A DNA stretch of 64,000 bases from Streptomyces dangxiongensis (GCF_003675325.1 NZ_CP033073.1:3286001-3350000), one strand, 5' to 3'. Shown: positions 1-7,965, numbered from the stretch's first letter. Numbers and translations are program-made. The notes: generated by a model from the sequence alone, not told the origin.

Positions 1-364
1 GCCGGAAGGTGGTCAGCGGGGCAAGGGGGGCGTCGTGGAGTACCTGCACGGGCCCAAGACTACGAGACACCTGCGACACCTCCGACAGCCCCGCTCGTCG
101 CACAGGCACGGAAGGGCCGGCGACGGCGCCGGGGCCACTCCCCCGCCCGTGGGTGGGGGCGGGGCGGTGAACCGTCGCGCGCGCGTGGGCCTGTCGTGGC
201 CCACGCGCGCGTGCACGCCCGCTTCTGCCGTCCGGCGGTCTCGGCGGTTCGGCCACGGCAGTCACCGGGTCCGCCCCCGGCCGGTCGACCGACCGACCGG
301 CCGACCGGGTACCGGGTCAGCGGGAGACGGTCCCGGTTCGGCGGTAGGTGGCCGTGGCCCCGGG
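1..364. other. Non-coding stretch downstream of the MFS gene
   Basis: No convincing gene. It holds a strong hairpin at 178-211 and a run of CGGTCGACC/GACCGGCC-like repeats at about 280-310. Open frames here and on the other strand are GC-driven and lack ribosome binding sites. Confidence 0.6.
178..211 (-). terminator. Perfect hairpin, probable terminator of the efflux unit
   Basis: Positions 178-191 and 198-211 form a perfect 14-bp inverted repeat around a 6-nt loop (TGTCGT). There is no clear T tract, as is common for Streptomyces terminators. It lies about 150 bp beyond the stop of the MFS gene. Confidence 0.55.
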
Positions 365-1828
365 TCAGCGGGAGGTGGTCTCCAGGACCGGTGTCGACGG
401 CTGTCCGGACCCCGGCGCGAGCCGGCCGGCGCCGCGGCGGCCCGGGATCAGCAGGGCCGCGACCGCGGCGAGGGCGACCACCGCCGAGCCGGTGACCAGG
501 GCAGGCCGCAGCCCGTCCACGAAGGACTGCGCGGAGTCGTAGCCACCCTGGGCGGAGAAGATCGACGCCATGACGGCGATGCCGAGCGCGCCGCCCACCT
601 CGCGCAGGGCGTTGTTCGCGCCGGAGGCGACGCCCTGCTCCTGGGGGCGGACGCTGGACATGACCAGGTCGGCGGCCGGGGCGAAGTACAGGGCCATGCC
701 GACGCCGCTGATGATCAGGGCGGGTAGCTGGACGGCGTAGGAGGCGTCCGTGGTGGCCACCCGGGCCATGTAGCCGAGGCCGGCCGCCTGGAGGAACAGG
801 CCCGCGGCGACGACCGGCCGGCCGCCGATGCGGTCGGAGAGGATCCCGGCGACGGGCGCGACGAGCATCGGCATGCCGGTCCACGGCAGCATCCTGAGAC
901 CCGCCTCGGTGGGCGAGTAGCCGAGCACGCCCTGCATGTACTGGCTGAGGAGGAAGATCGAGCCGAACATGCCGACGAACATCAGCAGGCTGGCCGCGTT
1001 GATCCCGGAGAAGGCACGGGAGCGGAACAGGCGCATGGGCAGCATGGGGGCCGCGGCGCGCGAGCTGTAGAGCACGAAGCCCACCAGCAGCGCTCCGCCC
1101 GCCGTCAGCGCGGTCAGGACGACCGGGTCGGTCCAGCCGTCGGCGGGCCCGCGGACCAGGCCGTAGACGATCCCGAAGAGCCCGCCGCTGGCGAGCAGCG
1201 TGCCGGGGACGTCGAGCCGGGTGCCGGCGCCGTACGACTCGGTGAGGCGCAGCCGGGCGAGCGGCAGCGCGATCAGGCCGAGCGGAACGTTCAGCCAGAA
1301 GATCCACTGCCAGGAGACGTGCTCGGTGAGGCTGCCGCCGATGAGTGGCCCGGAGGCGACGGCGAGTCCGTTGACGGCGCCCCAGATGCCGTACACGGTG
1401 CCGCGTCTGGCCGCGGGGACGGCGGCGGTCAGCAGGGTCAGCGTGAGCGGCATCATCACGGCCGCACCGACGCCCTGGACCGCACGGGCCGCGATCAGCG
1501 AGCCGATGCCGGGTGCCAGGGCCGCGGCGGCGGAGGCGCCGGTGAAGACGGCGAGTCCGGCGACGAACAGCCGGCGGCGCCCGAAGCGGTCGCCGAGCGC
1601 GGCGCCGGTCATGAGCAGGACGGCGAAGGTGAGCGTGTAGGCGCTCACGGTCCACTCCAGGTCGTCCAGCGCGCCGCCGAGGTCCTGGCGTATGGAGGGC
1701 AGCGCCGTGGTGACGACGAGGTTGTCCAGGGCCGCCATGAAGCCGGCGACGCTGGTGATGACGAGGGCCCACACGGCACCCGCGCGGGAGGGTGTGGTGG
1801 TGTCGGGTGCTGCGGTCTTGTGTGGCAT
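365..1828 (-). CDS. MFS drug:proton antiporter, DHA2 (EmrB/QacA) family
   Basis: A 487-residue integral membrane exporter, the usual length for the 14-helix DHA2 family. Visible motifs are D35-NLVVTTALP after helix 1 (motif D1), GDRFGRRR at about residues 79-86 (motif A) and a GPLIGG motif C at about 160-166. The ATG at 1828 follows a purine-rich site (AGGGGGAG). The gene lies downstream of, and on the same strand as, a TetR gene; an operator-like palindrome at 1852-1871 sits just upstream and matches one in front of the TetR gene. This argues for ligand-induced efflux under that repressor. The substrate cannot be told from sequence. Confidence 0.9.
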   Translation of the reverse strand: MPHKTAAPDTTTPSRAGAVWALVITSVAGFMAALDNLVVTTALPSIRQDLGGALDDLEWTVSAYTLTFAVLLMTGAALGDRFGRRRLFVAGLAVFTGASAAAALAPGIGSLIAARAVQGVGAAVMMPLTLTLLTAAVPAARRGTVYGIWGAVNGLAVASGPLIGGSLTEHVSWQWIFWLNVPLGLIALPLARLRLTESYGAGTRLDVPGTLLASGGLFGIVYGLVRGPADGWTDPVVLTALTAGGALLVGFVLYSSRAAAPMLPMRLFRSRAFSGINAASLLMFVGMFGSIFLLSQYMQGVLGYSPTEAGLRMLPWTGMPMLVAPVAGILSDRIGGRPVVAAGLFLQAAGLGYMARVATTDASYAVQLPALIISGVGMALYFAPAADLVMSSVRPQEQGVASGANNALREVGGALGIAVMASIFSAQGGYDSAQSFVDGLRPALVTGSAVVALAAVAALLIPGRRGAGRLAPGSGQPSTPVLETTSR

Positions 1829-1851
1829 CGCTCCCCCTGAGCGTGATTCCG

Positions 1852-1871
1852 GTTAGTTATCAGTGACTAAC
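1852..1871. promoter_or_regulatory. TetR operator, copy 1 (before the MFS gene)
   Basis: GTTAGT-N8-ACTAAC, a perfect 6-bp inverted repeat, 24 bp upstream of the MFS start. The same arms and the same spacer length occur at 2524-2543 in front of the TetR gene, which is strong evidence for a shared operator. Confidence 0.75.
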
Positions 1872-1950
1872 TTCCGCGGCGATGCGTTGCCCCAAGGGCT
1901 GCGATGCCCGGTGGGAGGACAGACGTGATGCCCTCCCGGTCGCGGTACGC

Positions 1951-2514
1951 CTACAGGTGGCCCTTGAGGCGGGCGGAGGGGTAGAGCCCCTCCCACACCC
2001 GGTGCGTGGGCGGGAAACCCATGGCCACGAGGCAGTTGATGAGCATGCCGTACGCCAGGAAGTCGGTCGTCCCGTCGACGTCCGCGCCGAGCGCCAGCCG
2101 TACGGTGTCCCACAGCCGCATCCAGCCGGCGCGCACGCCCTCGCCGAACTCGCGGTCACCCTCCTGCTCCGCGGACGCCACGGCGACGTACATCTGCATC
2201 TGCATCATCAGCCGCTCGGGCCGTTCCGCGATGACCTTGGTGTACGCGTTCGCCATGGCGTGCAGGGCTTCCTCGCCCCGCAGCCCCTCCGCGGCCTCCT
2301 CGAAGGTGCGGATGGTGTCCTCCACGCAGCGCTCGGCCGCCGCCAGGAAGATCGCCTTCTTGCCCGGGAACAGCCGGAAGAGGTACGGCTGCGAGACACC
2401 GACCCGTCTGGCGATCGCCTCCGTGGAGGTGCCGTGGTAACCACCGCGCGCGAACTCGGCGGTCGCTGCGCGGACGACACTCTCGCGCCGCTCCGCTGCG
2501 CTCATCCTGGGCAT
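1951..2514 (-). CDS. TetR/AcrR family transcriptional regulator
   Basis: About 187 residues from the ATG at 2514 (MPRMSAAERR). An N-terminal helix-turn-helix is visible at about 27-55 (TSTEAIARRVGVSQPYLFRLF), followed by an all-helical ligand-binding half. A longer reading from a TTG at 2535 is open, but it would place the operator at 2524-2543 inside the coding sequence, so I prefer 2514; ATG 2505 is also possible. It is same-strand with the MFS exporter, with matching palindromes before each gene. It probably represses both itself and the exporter, as in QacR/TetR-type circuits. The ligand is unknown. Confidence 0.87.
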   Translation of the reverse strand: MPRMSAAERRESVVRAATAEFARGGYHGTSTEAIARRVGVSQPYLFRLFPGKKAIFLAAAERCVEDTIRTFEEAAEGLRGEEALHAMANAYTKVIAERPERLMMQMQMYVAVASAEQEGDREFGEGVRAGWMRLWDTVRLALGADVDGTTDFLAYGMLINCLVAMGFPPTHRVWEGLYPSARLKGHL

Positions 2515-2523
2515 GCGGCAGAA

Positions 2524-2543
2524 GTTAGTACTCAATCACTAAC
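2524..2543. promoter_or_regulatory. TetR operator, copy 2 (autoregulation)
   Basis: GTTAGT-N8-ACTAAC immediately upstream of the TetR start codon, with arms identical to the site at 1852-1871. It is positioned to block the regulator's own promoter. Confidence 0.75.
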
Positions 2544-2599
2544 TTGGCAACCTCGCTCCGCGTGCGGGGGTATGCGTAAGGGGCGCCCGTCGCATGCGT

Positions 2600-2629
2600 A
2601 AGGGGCGCCCCCGAGGGAGGACGCCCCTT
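2600..2629 (-). terminator. Hairpin terminator after the MaoC pair
   Basis: AAGGGGCG at 2600-2607 pairs with CGCCCCTT at 2622-2629. A 17-bp direct repeat (ATGCGTAAGGGGCGCCC at 2572-2588 and 2594-2610) overlaps it, so one arm is present twice. It lies downstream of the MaoC genes. Confidence 0.6.
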
Positions 2630-2656
2630 GACCTCCGCACCGCACACCGCCGGCCG

Positions 2657-3085
2657 TCAGGCCAGTCGTACGACCGCCCGGGACATGCCCAGCACCTTCT
2701 GGCCGCCGCTCCTGGCGATCAGGTCGACGCGCACGGTGTTGTCGTCCAGCTTCGCGGCGACCTTGGCGCTGACCTCGATGAGGGCGCCCTGGTCATCGTT
2801 CGGGACGACGACGGGCTTGGTGAAGCGGACGCCGTACTCCATGACCGCGCCGGGGTCCCCGGTCCAGTCGGTGACCACGCGGATCGCCTCGGCCATGGTG
2901 AACATGCCGTGCGCGATGACGTCCGGGAGGCCCACCTCCTTGGCGAACTTCTCGTTCCAGTGGATCGGGTTGAAGTCCCCGGATGCCCCCGCGTACCGCA
3001 CGAGCGTGGCGCGGGTCACGGGAAAGCTCTGCGCGGGCAGGTCGGTGCCGACCTCGACGTCGTCGTACGCGATCTTCGCCGTCAT
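2657..3085 (-). CDS. MaoC/hydratase-2 family dehydratase (HadB-like)
   Basis: A 142-residue single hot-dog protein with the hydratase-2 signature SGDFNPIHWN at about residues 34-43, whose Asp and His are the expected catalytic pair, followed by LPDVIAHGM. The family (R)-hydrates or dehydrates 3-hydroxyacyl thioesters, and mycobacterial HadB acts with HadA/HadC in type II fatty acid synthesis. It starts 7 bp after the upstream partner, indicating co-transcription and a heterodimer like HadAB. The physiological acyl substrate is not visible. Confidence 0.87.
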   Translation of the reverse strand: MTAKIAYDDVEVGTDLPAQSFPVTRATLVRYAGASGDFNPIHWNEKFAKEVGLPDVIAHGMFTMAEAIRVVTDWTGDPGAVMEYGVRFTKPVVVPNDDQGALIEVSAKVAAKLDDNTVRVDLIARSGGQKVLGMSRAVVRLA

Positions 3086-3092
3086 CGTGTCC

Positions 3093-3545
3093 TCACGCCT
3101 CCTCGGCCGCGCGGGCCACGAGCTTGGTCCAGGCGGTCACGACGCGTTCGCCCGTCTCGTCGTGCACCTCACCGCGGACGTCCAGGATGTCGTTGCCCGC
3201 GAGGGACTTGATCGCCTCGATCGTGGAGGTGACCGTCAGCCGGTCGCCGGCGCGCACCGGGCGGGCGTAGGCGAACTTCTGGTCGCCGTGCACCACGCGG
3301 CTGTAGTCCAGTCCCAGCCGCGGGTCCTGGACGACCTGCCCGGCAGCCCGGAACGTGATGGAGAACACGAACGTCGGCGGGGCGATCACGTCGGGATGAC
3401 CCAGTGCCTTGGCGGCCTCGGGGTCCGTGTACACCGGGTTGGTCTCGCCCACCGCCTCGGCGAACTCGCGGATCTTCTCCCGGCCCACCTCGTAGGGCTC
3501 GGTGGGCGGGTACGTCCGCCCCACGAAGGACTGGTCGAGCGCCAT
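3093..3545 (-). CDS. MaoC N-terminal (FAS1-like dehydratase) domain protein, HadA-like
   Basis: About 150 residues from the ATG at 3545, chosen because an AGGAGGT site lies directly upstream; an in-frame GTG nine bases earlier overlaps that site. The sequence (ETNPVYTDPEAA, DVIAPPTFVF, RVVHGDQKFAYARPVRAGD) is typical of the structural HadA/HadC partner, which binds the acyl chain while HadB supplies the catalytic pair. It lies between rpmG and the HadB-like gene on the same strand. Confidence 0.87.
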   Translation of the reverse strand: MALDQSFVGRTYPPTEPYEVGREKIREFAEAVGETNPVYTDPEAAKALGHPDVIAPPTFVFSITFRAAGQVVQDPRLGLDYSRVVHGDQKFAYARPVRAGDRLTVTSTIEAIKSLAGNDILDVRGEVHDETGERVVTAWTKLVARAAEEA

Positions 3546-3658
3546 GGCCCGCACCTCCTGATGTCTGCTGTGCTGGCCCCAAATTAGCCGGAAACCGGCC
3601 GGGGAATGCGCAGGGGACCGGGCGCGGGCGGCGGCTGGGTGGGAGCCGGGGAAAACGC

Positions 3659-3694
3659 CGTGAGGCCGCCCCCACGGAAGGGGACGGCCTCACG
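3659..3694 (-). terminator. Strong hairpin downstream of rpmG
   Basis: CGTGAGGCCG (3659-3668) pairs perfectly with CGGCCTCACG (3685-3694), with extra C/G pairing inside the loop. It sits 13 bp past the rpmG stop and separates rpmG from the MaoC genes. Confidence 0.75.
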
Positions 3695-3706
3695 GACGAG
3701 CCTGTT

Positions 3707-3871
3707 TTATCGCGTTTCGCGATGCGCGGTGTGCGCATTGCAACGCGGGCAGTGCTTCTTCATCTCCATACGATCCGGGTTGTTACGCCGGTTCTTCTTG
3801 GTGATGTAGTTCCGCTCCTTGCACTCCACGCAGGCCAGCGTGATCTTCGGGCGGACGTCGGTGGCAGCCAC
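3707..3871 (-). CDS. rpmG: 50S ribosomal protein L33 (zinc-binding type)
   Basis: A 54-residue protein starting [10 protein letters not shown] and ending AHRETR. It has the two CxxC pairs of the zinc-binding (C+) form: C14-VE-C17 and C41-PR-C44. It is part of the large ribosomal subunit. The GTG start at 3871 has an AGGAG site 7 nt upstream. It follows tRNA-Thr and tRNA-Met on the same strand, separated by a hairpin. Streptomyces usually carry more than one L33 gene; this is a C+ copy. Confidence 0.97.
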   Translation of the reverse strand: MAATDVRPKITLACVECKERNYITKKNRRNNPDRMEMKKHCPRCNAHTAHRETR

Positions 3872-3918
3872 GTGAGTGCTCCTAAGACGAACGGATGGAC
3901 TGGTTCAACGCAAGAAAG

Positions 3919-3956
3919 AGTAGCCGATCGAAGGACCGACCCCGCAATCGGCTACT
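3919..3956 (-). terminator. Hairpin terminator of the tRNA unit
   Basis: AGTAGCCGAT (3919-3928) and ATCGGCTACT (3947-3956) form a perfect 10-bp stem. On the minus strand it is followed by a T-rich run (CTCTTTCTT), so it looks like a factor-independent terminator right after tRNA-Met. Confidence 0.7.
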
Positions 3957-3961
3957 GTCAG

Positions 3962-4034
3962 TAGCGGTGACCGGACTTGAACCGGTGACACAGCGATTAT
4001 GAGCCGCTTGCTCTACCGACTGAGCTACACCGCT
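3962..4034 (-). tRNA. tRNA-Met (anticodon CAT)
   Basis: A 73-nt cloverleaf on the minus strand. Acceptor AGCGGTG pairs with CACCGCT, the anticodon loop is CTCATAA, the T loop is TTCAAGT, and the discriminator is A. CCA is not encoded. The 5' A-U pair and standard arms fit an elongator Met tRNA better than an initiator. Confidence 0.95.
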
Positions 4035-4080
4035 TTGATGAGATCAGCCCCCGCCTTGCGACGGGAACCTCTCACACCAG

Positions 4081-4153
4081 AGCCCCAAAACGGAATCGAA
4101 CCGTTGACCTTCTCCTTACCATGGAGACGCTCTGCCGACTGAGCTATTGGGGC
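4081..4153 (-). tRNA. tRNA-Thr (anticodon GGT)
   Basis: A 73-nt cloverleaf on the minus strand. Acceptor GCCCCAA pairs with TTGGGGC, the anticodon loop is ATGGTAA (GGT reads ACC/ACU), and the T loop is TTCGATT. It lies 46 bp upstream of tRNA-Met, so the two are probably one transcript. Confidence 0.95.
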
Positions 4154-4565
4154 GAGCGATGAAGACATTACACGGTCCGCCGCCGTTCACCCAAATCCGT
4201 ATCCCACCGCACACCCCGGCCCGCTTCCCGGGCCTCTCACCAGCCTCTCGACCTCGGACGGGTCGCACGCCGGACCGCCGGGCGCGGGAGCGCCGTCGGG
4301 CGTGGTGGGAGCGCCGTCGTGCGTGGTGGGAGCGCCGTCGGGCGTGGTGGGAGCGCCGTCGTGCGTGGCGGGGACCACGCGAGGGAGGCGTCCCGTGCGC
4401 TGCGCCACCCGGGGCGGACCACGCCGGTACGACTATTGCGCTCCTCCGCGCCCCGCGCGGCTCGCCACCCTAGGCTCGACCCACTCTGCGTGATCTTGGG
4501 GCGTGCACGACCCGGGATCCCTCACCCCGGTCCGGCCGAGCCCCCGGCCCCGACCCTGGAGCGCG
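4154..4565. other. Non-coding stretch with a tandem repeat
   Basis: No gene is supported. A 108-residue frame across it consists largely of RRAWWE repeats generated by the 21-bp array at 4286-4369. The promoter of the tRNA genes must lie just above 4153 and that of the amidohydrolase-like gene before 4566. Confidence 0.6.
4286..4369. repeat. 21-bp tandem repeat, four copies
   Basis: Units GGGAGCGCCGTCGGGCGTGGT at 4286, 4307, 4328 and 4349 alternate between a G and a T at one position. The array therefore also reads as two copies of a 42-bp unit, pointing to successive duplications. It lies between genes. Confidence 0.9.
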
Positions 4566-5825
4566 ATGCCTGACAGCCAGCCGCAGCCGCACCCGCCGTC
4601 GAACTCGCCGGGCTCCTCCGGGCCGTCCGGTCCGGACGCCCTCCTGCTCAGCGGCGCCCGGCTCACCGACGGGCGGACCGTGGACGTACGACTGGGCGGC
4701 GGACGCATCGAGGCGGTGGGCACGACCGGCAGCCTCGCCCGGAGCCCGGCCCGCACGGCCACCGTGGACCTGAACGGCTACCTGCTCCTGCCGGCCCCGG
4801 CCGAGCCGCACGCCCACGGCGACACCACCCTGACGGCCGAGCGCCCAGGCCCGGTGTCGTACGCGCCCGAGGACATCCAGCGCCGGGTGACGGAGGCGGC
4901 CCTGCTCCAGCTCGGGCACGGTGCGACGGCGGTACGCGCGCACGTGCGCGTGGGCGACGTCCAGGGGCTCGGCGCGCTGGTCGCGGTCCTGCGGGCGCGG
5001 CGGTCGCTGCGAGGACTCGCGGAGCTGACGGCGGTGGCGATGCCGCGGCTGCTGACCGGAGTGGCCGGGGCGGACGGGCTGGCGGTGCTGCGGGACGCGG
5101 TGAAGATGGGCGCCTCCGTGGTGGGCGGCTGCCCGGACCTGGACCCGGACCCCACCGGCTACGTGGAGGCCGTCCTGGAGCTCGCCTCCGAACACGGCTG
5201 CCCGGTGGACCTGCACACCGATGCCGCCGACCCGGCCCGGCTGTCCCGGCTCGCGGCGATGGCGGGCGGCCTGCGCCCCGGCGTGGCGATCGGGCCCTGC
5301 GCCGGTCTCGCGCGCCTGCCCGTCGAGGCCGCCCACCGGGTCGCCGACCAGCTCGCGGCGGCCGGTGTGGCGGTCGTGTGCCTGCCCCAGGGCGGCTGCG
5401 GCAGCGCCGACCGGCGGGGCTCGGCCCCGGTACGGCTGCTGCGTGCGGCCGGGGTGCGGGTGGCGGCCGGCAGCGGCGCCCTGCGTGACGTCTCCAACCC
5501 CGTCGGCCGCGGCGATCCCCTGGAGGCCGCCTACCTCCTCGCCTCCGCCCACGGCATGCGCCCGCAGGACGCCTACGACGCCGTGTGCGCCTCGGCCCGT
5601 ACGGCACTGGGCCTGCCCGAGGTCCGCGTGGAGGCGGGCTTCCCGGCCGAACTCCTCGCCGTACGCGGTGACCGTCTGGCCGGCGCCCTCTCCCTGGCCT
5701 ACAGCCGGATCGTGGTGCACCGGGGCCGGGTGGTGGCCCGGACGAGCGCGGTGCGCGAGTACTGCAACTCGGCGGCGACGGCGGAGCTGGGGCTGCCGCG
5801 GCAGGGGCGCGGCGAGCCGTCCTGA
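4566..5825 (+). CDS. Amidohydrolase/cytosine deaminase-like protein with a degenerate active site
   Basis: 419 residues from the ATG at 4566 (GGAG 6 nt upstream); a GTG 63 bp earlier lacks a good site. The TIM-barrel amidohydrolase layout is clear and follows CodA: HxH at H82/H84, DLHTD around H217, and a strand-8 equivalent AAGSGALRDVSNPVG at 300-314. By alignment to remembered CodA, three catalytic residues have changed: the Glu after the third His is A220, the SH histidine is P244, and the strand-8 metal-binding Asp is G304. A proline-rich 20-residue leader precedes the fold. It may be a non-catalytic or altered amidohydrolase. An NAD(P)-binding gene follows on the same strand. Confidence 0.75.
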   Translation: MPDSQPQPHPPSNSPGSSGPSGPDALLLSGARLTDGRTVDVRLGGGRIEAVGTTGSLARSPARTATVDLNGYLLLPAPAEPHAHGDTTLTAERPGPVSYAPEDIQRRVTEAALLQLGHGATAVRAHVRVGDVQGLGALVAVLRARRSLRGLAELTAVAMPRLLTGVAGADGLAVLRDAVKMGASVVGGCPDLDPDPTGYVEAVLELASEHGCPVDLHTDAADPARLSRLAAMAGGLRPGVAIGPCAGLARLPVEAAHRVADQLAAAGVAVVCLPQGGCGSADRRGSAPVRLLRAAGVRVAAGSGALRDVSNPVGRGDPLEAAYLLASAHGMRPQDAYDAVCASARTALGLPEVRVEAGFPAELLAVRGDRLAGALSLAYSRIVVHRGRVVARTSAVREYCNSAATAELGLPRQGRGEPS

Positions 5826-5914
5826 GCGTCCACACGCGCGTACGCCCGGCGCGCTCCGTGCTCGCCGGACCGCTTGTGCGGCGGATGCGTCTTCTCGGGC
5901 GTACGGTCGGAATC

Positions 5915-6571
5915 ATGCGCATTGTCATTGCTGGTGGTCATGGTCAGATCGCGTTGCGGCTGGAGCGCCTGCTCTCCGCGCGCGGAGAGCAGGTGGCGGG
6001 CATCATTCGCAAGTCCGAACAGGGCGACGATCTCCGGGCGGCCGGTGCCGAACCGGTCCTGCTGGACCTGGAGTCGGCCTCGGTGGAGGAGGTCGCGGCG
6101 CACCTCCAGGGGGCGGACGCGGCGGTCTTCGCGGCCGGCGCGGGTCCGGGCAGCGGTACGACCCGCAAGGACACCGTGGACCGGGGCGCGGCGGTGCTGT
6201 TCGCGGACGCGGCGGTACGCACGCGCGTACGGCGCTTCGTGGTGGTGTCCTCGATGGGCGCGGATCCCGCGCACCAGGGCGACGGGGTCTTCGATGCGTA
6301 CCTGCGCGCCAAGGGCGAGGCCGACGCGTACGTCACCCGGCAGGAGGCGCTCGACTGGACGATCCTGCGCCCGGGTTCGCTGACGGACGACGCGGGCACC
6401 GGGCTGGTCCGGCTGGAGGCGCACACGGGTCGCGGCGCGATCCCCCGGGACGACGTGGCGGCCGTTCTCGCGGAGCTGGTGGACACCCCGGCGACGACCG
6501 GGCTCACGCTGGAGCTGGTCGGCGGTTCGACGCCGGTGTCGGTCGCGGTGAAGTCGGTGGCCGGGAACTGA
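5915..6571 (+). CDS. NAD(P)-binding Rossmann protein (atypical SDR / NmrA-like)
   Basis: 218 residues from the ATG at 5915. The N-terminal dinucleotide fold reads MRIVIAGGHGQIA (GxxGxI type). A VVSSMGA strand and a YLRAKGEAD segment (Y-x3-K) are visible, and the length fits the YwnB/atypical-SDR group. Such proteins are reductases or redox sensors, and no substrate can be inferred. The gene follows the amidohydrolase-like gene at 89 bp on the same strand. Confidence 0.8.
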   Translation: MRIVIAGGHGQIALRLERLLSARGEQVAGIIRKSEQGDDLRAAGAEPVLLDLESASVEEVAAHLQGADAAVFAAGAGPGSGTTRKDTVDRGAAVLFADAAVRTRVRRFVVVSSMGADPAHQGDGVFDAYLRAKGEADAYVTRQEALDWTILRPGSLTDDAGTGLVRLEAHTGRGAIPRDDVAAVLAELVDTPATTGLTLELVGGSTPVSVAVKSVAGN

Positions 6572-6776
6572 GGGCCGGGCCTGCGGGACCGGCCGGGCGG
6601 CGCGGTAGCCGGTCGCCGGTCGCCGACCGGTCGTACCCGCTGGGCTGTGGGGAGTTGACGGGCCGACGAGTCGGTGGGCTGTCGGGCGGCGGGACGTAGG
6701 GCGCCGGCGGTGTCCCGCTGTGCCGCCCCGCTTCACGACGTCCCGTCAGAGGCCCTGTCGCCGCCAGACCTCGGCG

Positions 6777-6989
6777 TCAGAACAACGGTAGCTGGCCGGG
6801 GAAGTCCGGCAGGACGTACCCGTCCAACGACGGTTGGGCCGCCCCGAGTCGCGCCGGCTGCCGGGAGCCCGCACAGGAGACCAGTTCGGCGCTCTCCCGC
6901 GTCCCGGGCGGGTCGTGCCGCGCGAAGCGGCCCGCGACGACGGCGATCTCGCGGTGGCACACGGGGCAGGTTCTGCGTCGGGAGGACAT
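6777..6989 (-). CDS. Small hypothetical protein with a CxxC motif
   Basis: 70 residues from the ATG at 6989. The N-terminus RRRTCPVCHREIAVV carries one CxxC (C8, C11) that could bind zinc with a later Cys/His such as RFARHD; the C-terminus is LPDFPGQLPLF. No ribosome binding site stands out. I do not recognise the family. The call rests on its compact length and non-random composition on a strand without a competing frame. Confidence 0.5.
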   Translation of the reverse strand: MSSRRRTCPVCHREIAVVAGRFARHDPPGTRESAELVSCAGSRQPARLGAAQPSLDGYVLPDFPGQLPLF

Positions 6990-7198
6990 GCCCGCCAGTG
7001 TGCCCCGGACGGGCCGTCGACGCGCCGGGGCCGGGCACGGGGTGCGCCTGCCCGGGTCGAGGTGACGGCGGCGCGGGGCATTCGGCCGCGTGAGGCGGGC
7101 GGCCCCCAGGGCGGTGGTACGGGGCACGTCCGCCGCGTGGGGCGGGCGGCTGCGTTGGGCCACGTCTGCCGCGCGAGGCGGGGCGGCGGGGCGTCCCG

Positions 7199-7423
7199 TC
7201 ACGTGCGGGTCTCCGCCTCCCACCTGTCGGGCCCCACTCCCCGCCAGTCGATCAGCGGGGAGTCGGCCACCTCTTCCGGTTCGATCTCCAGCCCCGCCCG
7301 GCGCAGGAACTCCACCAGGTCCCGCACGTTGTGCGCGAGGCCGAGGATCTCGCCGTCCACCCGGACCCGGCGACCGCCGGTCGGGGACGGCAGGTGCACG
7401 ATGATCGGACGTTTCCCTGCCAT
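7199..7423 (-). CDS. Small hypothetical protein
   Basis: 74 residues from the ATG at 7423: an acidic, mixed alpha/beta composition, with segments IIVHLPSPTGGRRVRVDGE and ILGLAHNVRDLVEFLRRAG. It ends 42 bp into the space before the CxxC protein gene. There is no signal peptide or membrane segment. The family is not recognised, but the composition looks coding rather than random high-GC frame. Confidence 0.55.
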   Translation of the reverse strand: MAGKRPIIVHLPSPTGGRRVRVDGEILGLAHNVRDLVEFLRRAGLEIEPEEVADSPLIDWRGVGPDRWEAETRT

Positions 7424-7467
7424 GGCTCCAGCATCATCCGGACCGCTCGGGCACGCACCCGGGCCGG

Positions 7468-7821
7468 TCATTCGAGAATCCCCAGCGTGGTGTCCGGCCG
7501 GCACAGCGGGCACGCGGGGACGCCTTCCTCGGTCAGGGCGCGTACCGCCTGCTCGCGGTCCACGCCCTTCGCCCGCCCCCCGGCGGCCGTACAGCCGCCG
7601 GTGTGGACGAACACCGCGCTGCGGCCGTTGAGGCCGCGCTCGACGGCCCACTCCGCGGCTGCCTGCCGGACGGTGAACCGACGCTGTCGTTCGGCCTCCC
7701 GGCGTTCCTCGTCCGCGATCCAACGATCCATCAGCGCAAGCTGCCGGGCAGCCTGGTGTTCGACGACACGGCGGGCGAAGCGCAGCATGTCGAGACGCGT
7801 CAGCGGACGGTCATCGTTCAC
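7468..7821 (-). CDS. DUF6233-like hypothetical protein
   Basis: 117 residues from a GTG at 7821 (VNDDRPLTRLD). A central helix rich in charged residues (ALMDRWIADEERREAERQRR) is followed by a short beta region with FVHTGGC and C-terminal CPLCRPDTTLGIL. This layout matches, as I recall it, the DUF6233 family found mainly in Streptomyces, whose function is unknown. The start is uncertain because no ribosome binding site is visible; the frame stays open upstream to 7914. Confidence 0.55.
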   Translation of the reverse strand: MNDDRPLTRLDMLRFARRVVEHQAARQLALMDRWIADEERREAERQRRFTVRQAAAEWAVERGLNGRSAVFVHTGGCTAAGGRAKGVDREQAVRALTEEGVPACPLCRPDTTLGILE

Positions 7822-7920
7822 ATGTTCGATTCTAATGACGCCGAGACGGAGCGCGACAGCGGGGACCCGTCCCACCTTCGGCCATCGGCCTCGACCGGAC
7901 GGCCCGGACAGCACAACGAC

Positions 7921-7960
7921 GAGGGCCCCGTGACCTGCTCTCGCAGGTCACGGGGCCCTC
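7921..7960 (-). terminator. Perfect 18-bp hairpin, original terminator of tRNA-Tyr
   Basis: 7921-7938 and 7943-7960 are perfectly complementary around a TCTC loop. It lies directly beyond the duplicated tRNA-Tyr 3' end. A different hairpin occupies the same place beyond the intact tRNA-Tyr (16140-16181), as expected if an element brought its own 3' end and terminator. Confidence 0.8.
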
Positions 7961-7965
7961 GTTCC

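Noticed and set aside
2515..2535. Upstream TTG start for the TetR gene
   Set aside because: It would put the matching operator inside the coding sequence; the ATG at 2514 fits the family N-terminus.
4147..4473. A 108-residue frame with RRAWWE repeats
   Set aside because: The peptide repeat is only the translation of the 21-bp DNA array; the frame begins inside the tRNA-Thr gene.
4566..5825. Functional cytosine deaminase (codA)
   Set aside because: The residues needed for metal binding and proton shuttling at three positions are replaced, so I do not assign this activity.
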